A DNA stretch of 64,000 nt, taken from Ligula intestinalis. Lineage: Eukaryota; Platyhelminthes; Cestoda; Diphyllobothriidea; Diphyllobothriidae. Numbering within the stretch: position 1 is the first letter of the stretch; every line of letters begins with the position of its first letter. Positions 23,768 through 34,629 of this stretch are shown here, piece after piece. The notes beneath the pieces are model-generated. The model made no database searches and was not told the DNA's origin. It saw only the letters and a program-made list of their open reading frames with translations. The stretch covers positions 72,518,075 through 72,582,074 of the forward strand of contig JAYGXS010000003.1 in NCBI GenBank assembly GCA_036362985.1. The letters run 5' to 3'. The translations under genes and the position numbers were made by a program.

Positions 23768-24192
23768 TCCGTTCATTAGGTGGACCCCAACGAAGCCTTC
23801 AGGGTGATCTACAAGGTCGTACCAAGCTACCCTAAGTCACTGGGTCAGCGCCTGCTAGCAGCAGCAGAAGCAAAGGCTATCCGGTTGAGGAAGCCAATTT
23901 TGTGCGCGTAGAAGTACCTGCTACAAGCCCAAAGCTTAGCATGGCCAAAGGCCACCTAGCTACCTGCCTATTTTCCCCGAGCCTTCTTTCTCTCTTTCCC
24001 CCCTTTCTCCCTAATTACCGCTTAATTATCCGCTGTTACTACATCACCTCCTCCCCTATCACCTGGACTAATTTGCTTTTAACGTCGAACGTAATTGAAC
24101 TACAATTTACCTTTTACGCTTTACCCCCTCCCACATAAATGTAATGGCCTGATGAGAATTTATTGAAAGTATACGTATGCTCGCCAATTACT
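23768..24192 (+). repeat. Penelope 5' pseudo-LTR
   Basis: It aligns with 26447-26873 almost throughout, from the codons of D-P-x-E-A-F-R-V-I-Y-K through the CCTTTCCCCCCTTTCTCCC tract to the ribozyme. It starts inside the endonuclease frame, so it is the truncated end of a tandem upstream copy. It diverges after CCAATTACTC. Confidence 0.85.
24141..24191 (+). ncRNA. hammerhead ribozyme in 5' pseudo-LTR
   Basis: Stem I GTAATGGC (24141-24148) pairs with GCC-A-ATTAC (24183-24191) with one bulged A. The core CTGATGA is at 24149-24155, a minimal AT-only stem II is at 24157-24164 (AAT with ATT), and GAAA is at 24165-24168. Stem III is GTAT with ATGC around ACGT (24169-24180), followed by T-C; predicted cleavage is after C24182. 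Hammerheads in Penelope pseudo-LTRs are established knowledge. The near-palindromic stem III suggests that two copies can dimerise. Confidence 0.8.
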
Positions 24193-26080
24193 CTTCGGAT
24201 TTCTGCGATGAGAATTTTTGCAACTTTAAAACAATCCAAGCACGCCTCGGTGTTAAGGGCACTCCTTGTGTACCTGTGTTTCAACACCAAACTCGTCGAG
24301 GCGAGAGTAGTGGCTAAGTTGATTCAGGACTGCATTGAGAGGAATGAATACCCAAGTGACTACTGGAGAGCACTACGGTGGACTCGGACGGTTATAACCA
24401 CTGAAACCTTGAGACGCTATGCTGAGAACCAGCTTGAAAGCACTCACATAAAGCTTAGAGATCTAGAGCGTCGTGTATGCCAACGCTCAGCCTTTCTAGA
24501 CAGCCTAACAGACGAAGAAAGACGAGAATTAATCAGCTACACGCAGACCATAGGAACGAAGCGTGGGGACACAAAGAGGGCGTCACTCCTACAAAGAGTG
24601 CAAGAAAGGAAGTCACAAACAAAGCTACCCAAAGATCCAGCTAGATATGTGCACAATTACACCGCTTGATAAAACGTTACTGGAAGCATTATCTGTGGGT
24701 CCGAAGTTCTGCATACCTACTCGAAAGGTCGATCAGTTAGAACTAGAAACCCAATTTGAGAATCTTTACAACCAAACTTATGATTTAAAGCCCAGCTCCG
24801 CAGAAAGCGTTCAACACTTTAAATCAACACTAGTGAACTGCAGTTACCAGTACATCAACAGGAGACCTACAAACCGAGGATTATTGACAAAAGCGCACCT
24901 AGAAAAATTAAAAGAACGGCGACGGAACAAAGACATCCTGGTCACTAGACCTAATAAAGGAACCGGTGTCGTTTTAATGCCAAGGTCAGACTACATAAAG
25001 AAGATGCATACGATCCTTTCAGATCAGACTAAATTCAAGAAAGCAGACAAATGAAAAGATCGCACGGAAGAAGTAGAGGCCAAATCGACTGACTGCTTAC
25101 GAAGACTCCACACGGGAGGTTTCATAAGCGACCGGGACTTCGAAGGCCTCCGACCAGTAGGCACGCACATCCCCCGTTTATATGGTCTACCAAAGATCCA
25201 TAAGGATGGCCTGCCAGTTCGTCCGATTCTGGACATGCGCAATTCTGCGTATCATGCGATAGCAAAATGTTTGGCGGCGAAACTCAAGACTTTGCAGCAT
25301 CAACTGGCACCACGAAGCTATCGAGACACGTTTGAATTTATCGATGATATCAAAGATGTGAACCTAAATGGCATCAGAATGTTCTCCTTAGACGTCTCCT
25401 CGATGTTGACAAGCGTCCCGTTTACCGCGACAGTCGAATACATCTGCGAATTCCTATTAAGCAATCATCTAGAAATAGGAATACCGACGGATATACTAAA
25501 GGAACTACTACTGAAGTGCACACTAAATGTGCAGTTCCTTTTCGACAGCCAAATATACAGACAAATAGATGGTGTTGCCATGGGCTTGCCTCTAGGACCC
25601 CTCCTGGCTGACATATTTGTGGGCGAGCTGGAAAAATATCAACCTAGCGATCAAATCAACAAGTTAAAGCACTACGGTCGCTACGTGGATGATATCTTTG
25701 TGATCACCACAAACAAAACCGATAAAGACGCACTCTTAAACGCGGTCAATCGAGCTATCCATCCATACAGTTCACGTTGTAGTTGGAAACAGCAGGTTCT
25801 CTCCCCTTCTTGGACGTCTTCCTTAGTCGTAGACCAGACGGTAGCGTCCGAAGGAGCGTGCATAGAAAGAAAACCTGGTCTGGTCAATATACGAACTTTA
25901 ACAGTTTCGTACTCCTCCAACAGAAGCGAAATCTAGTTCGCTGCTTCACGCAAAGAGCGAGAAAAAAAATTGCTCTTCAGAGATTATTGAAGAGAAACTC
26001 AAGAAAATCCAGGACTTACTCTCTGAGAACGGATACCCTGAAAGGTTTCTTACCAAGGATATGGCTGCAAAAGAAATAAG
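24163..26080 (+). pseudogene. Penelope-type reverse transcriptase
   Basis: The N-terminal part (24163-24669) contains helical basic sequence such as ARVVAKLIQDCIERNEYPSD. The reverse transcriptase follows: IPRLYGLPKIHKDGLPVRPI, MFSLDVSSMLTSVP (motif A, with SSM where D-V-x-S-L-F-T is usual), QIDGVAMGLPLGPLLADIF (motif B) and YGRYVDDIFVI (motif C). Penelope RTs are related to telomerase and prime on DNA cut by the fused endonuclease. Lesions: a frameshift near 24650, TGA at 25052-25054, a frameshift near 25775, and a shift in an A-run near 25963. Beyond each, the expected protein continues in another frame or after the stop. The reading frame overlaps the end of the 5' pseudo-LTR, including part of the ribozyme. 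Confidence 0.87.
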
Positions 26081-26123
26081 ACCCACAACACTAACTGTGG
26101 AGAAGAAAACATTATTCCTCTAA

Positions 26124-26639
26124 GTGCCTTTCCAAGGAGACGCGACAGGTGAACTCCTCAAAAGACGTCATGACGAGGCTGTGTCACGAACTTTCCCAGC
26201 AGCGAGAGTTCGGGTACTTTTCTCAACTAACCCGGTATTCCATGGGGAAGGTAAGGACATATTTCCGATTCAGACTTCCTCTATGTGCATCTTCTCATTT
26301 GGTTTCTCCTGTGGAGCAGGTTATATTGGTCAAACGAGTCGGCGCCTATCCAAAAGAATACAGAAACACCTCCCACAATGGCTAAGGAAGGGTAAATTCA
26401 ATGCCACCAGAACCATCAACAGCTCTGTTCTAGCGCACATGCTGGATTCCGGACATCAGGTGGACCCCAAGGAAGCCTTCAGGGTGATCTACAAGGTCCC
26501 ACCAAGCTACCCTAAGTCACTGGGTCAGCGCCTGCTAGCAGGAACAGAAGCAACTGCTATCCGGCTGAGGAAGCCAATTTTGTGCGCGCAGAAGAACCTG
26601 CTGCAAGCCCCAAGCTTAGCATGGCCAAAGGCCACCTAG
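26124..26639 (+). pseudogene. Penelope GIY-YIG endonuclease and C-terminus
   Basis: This frame follows a TAA at 26121-26123 that interrupts continuous homology (VEKKTLFL before, VPFQGDATGELLKRR after). It encodes a linker with PFQGDATGELLKRRHDEAV, then FSCGAGYIGQTSRRLSKRIQ, the GIY-YIG core with its Arg-rich helix, and HMLDSGHQVDPKEAFRVIYK to a stop at 26637. The second half is repeated, with a few differences, in the 5' pseudo-LTR at 23768-23910. This nuclease would nick target DNA. The key Y-I-G, Arg and His residues are present, so the domain looks intact apart from the upstream stop. Confidence 0.88.
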
Positions 26640-26873
26640 CTACCGGCATATTTTCCCCAAGCCTTCTTTCTCCCTTTCCCCCCTTTCTCCCTAATTACCG
26701 CTTAATTATCCGCTGTTACTACATCACCTCCCCCCCTATCACCTGGACTAATTTGCTTTTAACGTCGAACGTAATTGAACTACAATTTACCTTTTACGCT
26801 TTACCCCCTCCCACATAAATGTAATGGCCTGATGAGAATTTATTGAAAGTATACGTATGCTCGCCAATTACTC
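26447..26873 (+). repeat. Penelope 3' pseudo-LTR
   Basis: Direct repeat of 23768-24192, differing at scattered bases and by a few short indels. It ends at CCAATTACTC, where the two copies diverge; unique sequence (CTCGTATGG) follows. Confidence 0.85.
26821..26871 (+). ncRNA. hammerhead ribozyme in 3' pseudo-LTR
   Basis: Identical in all core and stem positions to 24141-24191: stem I 26821-26828 with 26863-26871, CTGATGA 26829-26835, GAAA 26845-26848, predicted cleavage after 26862. Confidence 0.82.
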
Positions 26874-28560
26874 CTCGTATGGAAATTTGTCAAAACCTCT
26901 CCTTTTATTATTATTTTCTGTAGTCATTTTGTAGAAAGTTAGTTCTTTTTTATATTTTGTACTTGGAAAGTTTGGAGCGTTTAGTTTGCAATATTTCTAT
27001 TCCTGTGATTTTTGAGAAGGCGAAGGGCCTATTAATAAAGTTTCGTATTTTTTAATTTATGTTGCTTGGAAAGTATATAACACGTTCCAAATTAATTGCA
27101 AAATTTTAAAAGCACTGTGTGTGACTCCTGGTCCCAGAAAACCTCTTTACTTCTTTTATTCCGTTACCTTGGCCTCGTAGATTCTTAACCATTCACACCT
27201 CGTCCTTATAACATGGGGATGTGTGAATTTGCTTAGACGGACCTGAACTGAAGACAACTTTGACAGCAGGTCGGGTTCAAAATTATTCGGCACTTAACAT
27301 GTTTTATTTGAAATTGAAAGATATCCTTTCTTCAAATAGGAAAGTTGAAGAAGACGTAATTTTCAACTAAATGAGTACAGTAAATAATATCAGTATATTT
27401 GTTCTAAAACAGGATTTGCATTTTGAAAATTCTCATGTAAAAGTAAATGGGAAAATTCATTTTGCGTACGCAATCATTTCATTGATAGAGTGGTTTCAGC
27501 AGGCGGTCGAAAAAGAGCTCGATCAAAAGGCGGAATCTTGACCTGATTGAAATACCTTCGGATTATGCTACACTATATTAAGTATAAGCATCATGCAGAA
27601 ATATTATTTTCTTCTCAGCAGATATCGCCATCCCTTCTTAGAGTGAAATAGCGCCAAGAGCTTGTAGGCGACCTATTCAATTTATAAGTCGGTTAGAGGA
27701 AGTGCAATCTGCAGTCATTGATCAGTGTTGTCCAGAAGGTAAGTTGTATCCAATTTATGATCGTCGTACCTCAAAGGCCATTGCAATAAGGTTCAGTCAA
27801 CTGGATTAGTATGATACCCCATTTCCTCACACAACCTTTTTACTGTTTTTATTGGTCATTTTATGCTCAAAGTAAAGTGCATAATAATCCGTGTTCAGTA
27901 GTACAAGCTTTTGAAATAGCTTGCGTGTTGTAGGAACGAAACTTCTTCAAGTTAGCCAACACATTTAATTGTACCCCGCATCCCAGTGACTTTATCGAGA
28001 ACTGCACGCCGAATATATATAAACTGAAATCTGCCCAAGCATTCAATTTTACAGTCGCCAATACGACAGTCTGGCAATACGACACGTTGCACACGTTTTC
28101 CGTTTGCCGGGCAGTTGCAAGTAGAGATTGAATGAGTTCCAACTCCAGTGCCTATTATACCTGAAATGCATTATTCTCCGCGGTAACTTTCCATGGCCGC
28201 TTGCTTGGGTTAAATGCTGAAGAACAATGGCAGATAGCGTGCTCGGTCGTCAATTCCCTTTGCCCGCTAGGGTCAGCAGTTCGCTAAGTTGGACCTATGA
28301 TTGTCATGAGTCTAACACGGCGGAGATTAAAATGAGCGGAAAGCTTGCATTTAGAACAGACCGGACGCCGCCCTATCTGTAGGAAGTACAGTATGGCGCA
28401 CAAGTCGTCTAAAATGCCGCAAACAGGCATCCATGTATGTAACAAAACCAGGAAATAAAGATGAACAACCTCAAACCAATTTTGTTCCTTAAAGAAGTAA
28501 TAGTTGATTTTTAAGAAAAATGGAAGGTTTCGTCTTCCAAGATAAGTTCAAAATGAAAAA
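26874..28560. other. AT-rich stretch without recognisable gene
   Basis: Only short, unsupported ORFs. An AATAAAG at about 27035 is the sole signal-like sequence, without an associated gene. Confidence 0.4.
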
Positions 28561-29340
28561 GCAGATTTTGACATTTTTTAAAAATTTGTCTAAAGACAAT
28601 GATTCAATTTGACTGGAGATGAAAGAACTCACTATTACCCTTATATTGGAGGATTTTACATCATAGTGTATTACTTCCAAGTTGTGTTTTAATCTTGCGA
28701 GTGCCAAAAAAGTGTGTCCATATATAGTAAGATTTAGATATGATTATTATTATTCTGTCTGTTCCGTTTCCAAATAAGACATAAGCGGAAATTATCGTGC
28801 ACAAAAAGTATGTTTCTACATGATTTGGATTGAATAAGGTCTGTTCTGCATCACCTGTACGATAACTTATATAAGCAGTTTTAGTTACTTCCCAATTATT
28901 CGACGTGGTAAAAAAATGTGGTCAAAAGTTTTGTTACTGCACTTTGTGATAAGAAACGTCAGAGGTTCCTTGTTTTTGGATGTAAATGCGATCCCTTAAA
29001 TTTGATTTCGCCTGCGTTTGAAAAACTTCGGACTAAATTTTCCGGTTCTGGAAGGGATCGATTTTAAACATTTCTTAACTATCTTGAGGTTCTCCCATAG
29101 CATAATGCATATCAATAAAAAGATTTTGTTCTGTTGTTCTTAATAAAATCGGAGATTCCTTCGATATTAAACTACGCCTGATTTAGCTTAAATTAATGCC
29201 CAATACGCTGAATAAACTTAATTAAAAGGGCAATTTTCTTAACTAAAAGCTTTCTCAGGATTAGATCCACTCAAAGGATAAAATTAACGTGACAAAATAT
29301 ATTCCAAATTACCAAATTTTGTCAAGACTGTTGCACTTAT
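28561..29340 (+). repeat. AT-rich dispersed repeat family B, copy 2
   Basis: Direct partner of 2381-3210, with many small indels. The order of shared blocks is the same in both copies. Confidence 0.65.
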
Positions 29341-30049
29341 TCGTTGACACACAGTACAGTCACGTAGTCACCTTTGCCTTTTAGCCGACGTGGCAGCACA
29401 CGAGGCTATATGGGCACAACGATTATGTTGGCAGTGCTTCCTCGGGCGTTCAGTCTGAAGATAGTAACGACTTAAGTGGGGCGTTTCGAGCGCAGCGGGA
29501 TAATTTTATGTTCGCTTCTTGTCCCAAGCTGGCAGTGGTCGGTCTGAGTAGGCATTACAATTGCTCTCACAGTCTGGGCACAAAGAATGACGTAACCCTC
29601 AGCGGAGCATTTGTCCTAATGGAACAGATAAGAAATCAACAGCCAAACAGAGAACCTCGTCAGCCGACTGAGCAAACAGATTTACTCCACTGATAAGATA
29701 AAACAGCAGGATAAGCAGCTACACTAATTGCAATTTCCCGAAGGAAACGCGAGTGGTCTTATCTTGGTTGGACTGATGGCAGGAGTGTATATGTTTGGGC
29801 TGCGTTTGGGCTTTGGGCTAGGCTGGGGTGCACACGTAAGTTTTATGCATGGCGACGGACATCCAATCCCAGGTAACGTGGCATTTGAGGCTCAATGGCG
29901 TCAAATAAGACAGAAGTGGCAATTTCTGTCTCCCTCCTGTTTGTCGACAATTTTATTCTTCCTTTACCACTATTCGCTCTGAGGCTGTTGGTAGGACTCG
30001 AGAGTTAGTCCCAAGGCACGAAGGGACTGTAGGGGTCTGAGTAGTTTTT
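29341..30049. other. no supported gene
   Basis: ORFs at 29508-29693 and 29728-29982 have no motif; the second includes a TTGGGCT/TGGGGT-rich stretch. Nothing else is recognised. Confidence 0.35.
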
Positions 30050-30365
30050 TTACTCGGATCCCTATAATCAGCAGGTCAAATCCCAGGTTGGAAGTTCAAA
30101 TCAGTAGTCACCAGAAGGAGCGGTTTATTGTGTACAGAACCCTGAGTTGCTGTCTCAGGCAGCATTAGCAACTGGCGAAGCCAGACCTGAAAGAATGAGA
30201 CAGTGGTAGCAGCTGCCAACATAGGATTGCGAAGCAAGTTCAAGCGTCCTGTTATTGGTTCGTCGCCCGAGGGGATGTAGCCTGCAAAGGTATTGGCTGA
30301 TCGGCCAAGGGGTGGCTTATTCAAGTGGCCCTTAGGCAGACGTGCTTATTTGGATGCGATTGTAT
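30050..30365. repeat. dispersed repeat family D, copy 1
   Basis: It matches 44885-45262 in the same orientation: AATCCCA-GTTGGA, GGTTTATTGYRTACAGAAC, ACTGGCGAAGCCA, TTGCCCGAGAGGATGTTACC-like and GGCCAAGGGGTGG. On the minus strand the shared segment contains AATAAACC, a possible polyadenylation signal, and a similar GTTTATTGTGTACC is at about 9630. It could be an LTR or 3' end of an unidentified element. The tRNA-like AGGTCAAATCCC lies at its left end. Confidence 0.55.
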
Positions 30366-31344
30366 GTGCAGGTTTCTACGTACCTGTGTACGGGACTGAA
30401 GAAGAGAAGGTCAAATGCAGGGGCCATCCGAAAGCCGAAGGACAGGGGACGCTTGCGCATCTGTTATAAATTATGCAGAAGCATTTGCGAAGTCAAGCCT
30501 GGGGTCGGGGGCACCATTGAAAGAAGGCATAGGAACAAGTGGTTGTGATGACGCACGACGTTGGGGCAGTATGATTTGGAGAAAAAAGTGAGGACAGGCA
30601 TTGTGGCCGTCCGCTTAGGGACGATTAAGTTCCATAACCGATGGGTGAACGCCCAGCTGCCGTATATTGAAAATCTTAAAAACCAATGACAACATTAAAG
30701 TTGCCCGAGGCAACTAGATGTCCGTAGCTCCTGGATAATATCTTATAAAGTGGTGATAATAGGACTTTCAAGAAAAAGTAATATCACAGGGAGGAAAAAA
30801 TAAATCAACAAGTAGAGTGTATAAAAGCAGAAAATAGTAGGACATATTTATTCAACTAAACACAAATTTGCACGCGATAATTTAAATTACAAATGCCATA
30901 AATAGGGAACATGAGCTACCCAAAAGTACTTACAAATAGGCATGCAAATAAGTGGGAATTTAGAGTACAATAAACCTAGGAACCCTAGTCTTACCACCAT
31001 TTTTATAATGCAGTTGGATAGATATTACAGTACGGCATGCCGAAAAGCAACCCTATGTCGCTTAAAAGTTTTAATGAAATTAAAAATTAAGCTATATAAA
31101 TGTATGACTAAAATTGAACAAGCAAACTAAACAAAAAGCTGTAAACTGAACTAAAACAAAAAGTATTAAAACTACAATTAACTAAATAAAGTTAAATAAT
31201 ACCGAGTTTTAGGGTGCAGAAGGAAACAAAACTAAGCTTACAAAATTACACATAGTAGGTATATAAGTATATACTTTTCCGGACCTCGGGCAACGTATTG
31301 TTCCCAAAAATATTTATACAAATAGAGAGGAAACGAAAAAGACA
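30366..31344. other. AT-rich stretch without recognisable gene
   Basis: Low-complexity A-rich tracts (about 31080-31200) and short ORFs only. Confidence 0.4.
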
Positions 31345-31500
31345 AGAGAGACCAGAATGACCGGTTCTGGTTTATTAGGCGTCATCAACCAATCATATCC
31401 AATCCCAGGTGCGGATAACACGGGATTTGAATCCACAGCACGGATTCATCATAATCCCGATCTTGACCGATGGAACAATGAGCCCATCTTTCAATGCTAG
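31345..31500 (-). repeat. tRNA-derived SINE type 1 with hammerhead-like 3' domain
   Basis: On the minus strand a B-box-like GGATTCAAATCCCG (about 31424-31437) is followed by ATGATTGGTTGATGACGCCT and AATAAACCAGAA, the body shared by copies at 31632, 51915 and 59018. The 3' part folds as a hammerhead-like motif. Confidence 0.6.
31350..31394 (-). ncRNA. hammerhead-like domain in SINE type 1
   Basis: Minus strand: GATTGG (31389-31394) can pair with CTGGTC (31350-31355) using G-U wobbles. Between them are TTGATGA (C3 changed to U), a GCCT…AACC stem II that is partly broken, and GAAC in place of GAAA. It is recognisable by alignment with 51938-51982 but probably inactive. Confidence 0.5.
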
Positions 31501-31504
31501 ATTA

Positions 31505-31620
31505 TTGCACTCAAGTACCAAATGTCCAGAGTTCGAATTCCGTGTGATCTTCACCCGGAATTCCGTATAACTGGCTGATAATGGGGTTGTCAGCTCATAT
31601 CATACCCAACCCGATCGAAA
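31505..31620 (+). repeat. partial tRNA-like SINE copy
   Basis: GAGTTCGAATTCCG resembles a B-box, followed by TAACTGGCTGATAATGGGG, similar to the SINE type 1 body. Truncated and diverged. Confidence 0.35.
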
Positions 31621-31631
31621 CTGGCAAGACA

Positions 31632-31825
31632 ACGAGCTCATTAGCGCAGTGTTTAGAGCGTTGGATATCTGACAAAGAAGATCGCTGATTTAAAACCTCG
31701 GGTGGGACACCAATATATGGATCACCATATGCAGTATGACTGGTTGATGACAGTTAATAAACCAGAACTGCCCATTCTATTCTCCATTGTTTCTGTCGGT
31801 AATGTCCTTCTGTTGCAAAAGCTTA
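31632..31825 (+). repeat. tRNA-derived SINE type 1
   Basis: The head GAGCTCATTAGCGCAGTGTT is a good A-box context, with a B-box-like GATTTAAAACC about 50 bp later. The body GACTGGTTGATGACAGTTAA, TAAACCAGAACTG and the tail TTTCTGTCGGTAATGTCC match the other copies. The hammerhead core in this copy (TTGATGA, GAAC) is degraded. Confidence 0.6.
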
Positions 31826-31839
31826 TATACCTATCTACA

Positions 31840-31985
31840 TATCTTACGCAGAAATACATCACCAAAAAAGACCAGGGGGACTGAAATGGTCATTTCTGGC
31901 TTATGAGCCACCGTCAGGTAGCCGTACTCAACCGCAGAAATTGCTCAGTGGTAAGAGCGTCGGACTTTTAACAAAATCGGTAACA
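31840..31985 (-). repeat. tRNA-derived SINE type 1, diverged
   Basis: On the minus strand GGCTCATAAGCCAGAAATGA, CCATTTCAGTCCCC and TTGGTGATGT match the SINE type 1 3' domain and tail. On the plus strand a tRNA-like TTGCTCAGTGGTAAGAGCGT (about 31940) adjoins it, so a second head may be inserted in opposite orientation. Confidence 0.5.
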
Positions 31986-32383
31986 CATTTCCACCTACAA
32001 TATATGCTAGCCATTTAGCGGCTGCCGGTGGGACTCAAGATAAAACATCAAGGCACAATAGGACGACTGAGTTCCGTCGCCGATCGGTGAGCACCTGTCT
32101 ACCATTATTTATGCACGCTACGGCGAGTGAGATGCAGTGCATGCTTTGTCTCCCTATAATCTAATTCACGTGCAAGTCACCGTCCTTGCACCATCTTGTC
32201 GGGAAGCGGAAGGTGAACATTGTCACCATTAAGGCTCAAACTCTCTTCTTTCCGGATGACCCTTCTTCTGACTAAGGTTTATGTCTCCTGCCAGTCAGCA
32301 TTGTAACTAGCATCCTAGTCAATAATCAACGAATTTTGGTTTTGAGAAGAAGACGACTCGACCGCTGGGACAATACTTTTATT

Positions 32384-32424
32384 CGCCTGACATTTCGATA
32401 TTCGTTGCGGATTCATCATCACAG
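32384..32424 (-). ncRNA. hammerhead motif (GAATCC stem II family), decayed
   Basis: Minus strand: GTCT, then GTGATGA (C3 to G in CTGATGA), stem II GAATCC with AATATC (damaged), GAAA, then ATGTC and AGGCG. Stem I is GTCT with AGGC. C3 pairs with G8 in active hammerheads, so this copy should be inactive. Confidence 0.5.
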
Positions 32425-32462
32425 ACATAGTCAGAGAGCTATTGCAGATAGGATAGCAACTG

Positions 32463-33070
32463 CACGGAAGTTTGCAGCATTTAAAGGATACAGTAATTAC
32501 TGAAAACGTACAACGACAATTCTTCGCCCAAATCCTACAGCTCCTGAAGTGCTGTCTCAGGACATACTTCACGTTTGACGGAACAATCTATGAGCAGGTG
32601 AAGAGGACACCAATGTGTTCACCGATTTCAGGACTCACAGTCAAGGTGGTCCTACAACGGCTGGAGTTACTGGTCTTCCAAAACCACAGACCGAAATTCT
32701 GGGCGTGGTATGTGGATGACACCGTCGTCATCATCGAACGGGCCAAATTGACCCACAGACGTCAGCTGCTGAAACCGAAGGACCCATTGCCACGGCAAGA
32801 AACATCTGAAGTCCTCTAAGGATCTGTGCAGTTGCGGGCAAAGCAACTATGCTGGAGAAACTGACAGACTTCTCAAGACGCGAATTGCTGAACACGCGAC
32901 AGGAGTGCAGCAAAATGCTGCCAATTCTCAAGTTGCGGCCCATTCAACGAGGCCTGGCTGCACATTCAAATTTGATGAGGCCCAAATTCTCGCAAGAAGT
33001 GACAATCGGGTGAGCCGGGAATAACTTGAGCCATGGTTTACGGGCCTCCAATCCATCAACAAGTGCAACG
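32463..33070 (+). pseudogene. Penelope-like reverse transcriptase fused by deletion to GIY-YIG domain
   Basis: The frame at 32472-32819 reads LLKCCLRTYFTFDGTIYEQV, TPMCSPISGL (motif B, C where G is expected) and PKFWAWYVDDTVVIIE (motif C with Y-V-D-D). After an internal deletion and a +1 frameshift near 32815 the sequence continues as CSCGQSNYAGETDRLLKTRI and AEHA, a divergent GIY-YIG core (N-Y-A-G), then QVAAHSTRPGCTFKFDEAQI, an in-frame TAA at about 33025, and FTGLQSINKCNDL. The N-terminal half and the RT fingers are absent. It is nearly identical in its last 270 bp to 37556-37830. It can have no activity. Confidence 0.8.
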
Positions 33071-33351
33071 ATTTGCTGAGACGCACTTTGACCAAAACAA
33101 GTCACCGCTTGGGAAATGGCCAGGCCCCCGTGTCATCCTACACCAGCACCGAGAAATTATCGCACCTGAGCACACCATGTGTGATGAAATTTCAGCAGAT
33201 CAGAGCCCGCACGCTGTTCAACCAGCTATCTACACGCAAGAAGACAACTACCGCTAATTGTTTTTGTATGTATGCAGTAATGAATGTATCCTATGAATAC
33301 AGAAAACTCCGCAGCATACACTACCCGTATCTGCTACTAATCTCTGCTTGT

Positions 33352-33394
33352 GTCTGTGATGATGAATCCCCGACGGATCTCGAAACGTCAGGCG
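33352..33394 (+). ncRNA. hammerhead motif (GAATCC stem II family), decayed
   Basis: Stem I GTCT (33352-33355) with AGGC (33390-33393); GTGATGA in place of CTGATGA (33356-33362); stem II GAATCC with GGATCTC; GAAA (33382-33385); palindromic ACGT as a loopless stem III; predicted cleavage after C33389. The C3-to-G change is shared with 32384-32424, so it predates their duplication or was copied between ends. Confidence 0.55.
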
Positions 33395-33440
33395 AATAAA
33401 AGTATTGTCCCAGCGGTCGAGTTGTCTTCTTTTCAACTAC

Positions 33441-34629
33441 AATTTTCATTTGAAGGGCCAATCTGAACCTGTAGTCGCGTCTTTTAAAACTGGGCTCGGC
33501 GAGCACAACGAACGCGAAAAATGGCAGAATTCGAAACGTTGGTAGTAGCGTCTGGAATGCGTCCAGGCAAACAAAAAGCGACAGCGTTCATGTAGCAGAC
33601 CTGAAATGACGTCAGAGGCAGTAGAGCGCACGCATGCTGGGCACGATGTTACAAAGTCCGCGTTGTTTCCCCCCACCAATGCTATCCAACGCAAGAGGAA
33701 GGAGGAGGAAAATCTAACCAATCAGCTAGGCCAGGCAGTGGTTTTGCTCGTAACGTCAAACTCACGAGGAGGCTTTTGAGGTATACGTGCAGCGGGTCAC
33801 TGGACCGCCTGGATACATGAAAGTGGGACAGTGCAGAGGGGAGAATGGTTTTCGCTTTTTTGACGTGGCTCGTGCAGACTGGACGCCCCATCGTCATGCA
33901 ATTTGCGCAAGCATAGTCCCTGGAGCACGGGTGTTCACCAACCAATGATAAATAATGGAACAGCACAAAAGGCAGGTGAAAGTGGTGCAGGCAAAGTGTA
34001 CAAATACATCAGTGCAACGACTGGATGTTATGGCTAGAAACTAGAACCCGCCTGACCTCGGTGCTGCTGCTCAAACGCAAGTCAGTAGTGGAAAACTGGG
34101 ATTCGCTTAGAGGTAATGAATATAGCCTCTGATAGCCTTTTACCGTCAGCTCCAATGGTCGTTCGCTTGGCTACTTCCTCACGCCTTCCGGTTCGCCTTT
34201 CGCTCCAGATCGATCGACCACCCCATAAGCCCGCGTTTTGACACTAGCCAATCAAGCTGCTTCATTCACATCAAATGGGGCGGCTGACAGATTCTTAGAA
34301 GTCCTCAACGTACGCAAACGCTTGCCACAATTTTGCGTCGATGTGATTTGGTGTCTCTTGTCGTAATAGCATACGCCTCTTGACCAAGTCACCCGGCTAC
34401 CCCCTCCTCTGCGCACCCTTCGATGTGGTTGTAGGTCGTCAAATCCCTTTTGTGCTTATCCACTGTATGTCCGTTAAAAGATCAATTCTGATCGCTTAAG
34501 ATACTATCCTGTGATCCACCAGCTGTTATTCAACTGATGGCGTGGTCAGAATGAACAGAAAGGTCCGGTATTTGAATTGCTTAATGGTTAGAAACAGACA
34601 AAGGAAATATGATGATCTGTAGTAGCTCT
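33441..34629. other. no supported gene
   Basis: ORFs at 33446-33721 and 33682-33966 (minus) have no motif. No repeat partner was found in the window. Confidence 0.35.

Larger units (their letters stand above)
23768..26873 (+). mobile_element. Penelope-like retroelement with two pseudo-LTRs
   Basis: A single coding region for a Penelope-type reverse transcriptase and a C-terminal GIY-YIG endonuclease is bracketed by direct repeats 23768-24192 and 26447-26873. Each repeat contains the last codons of the endonuclease, a pyrimidine-rich stretch and a hammerhead ribozyme. This tandem, 5'-truncated pseudo-LTR arrangement is characteristic of Penelope-like elements. The coding region has about five lesions, so the copy is dead but not old. 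Confidence 0.88.
32336..33440 (+). mobile_element. Penelope-like element remnant with inverted terminal blocks
   Basis: A deleted RT-endonuclease segment is flanked by a terminal block in minus orientation (about 32342-32424) and the same block in plus orientation (about 33352-33437). Each contains a hammerhead motif and ends GAGAAGAAGACGACTCG or its complement. Penelope pseudo-LTRs can lie in direct or inverted orientation; here they are inverted. A related but distinct family from the element at 23768. Confidence 0.75.
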
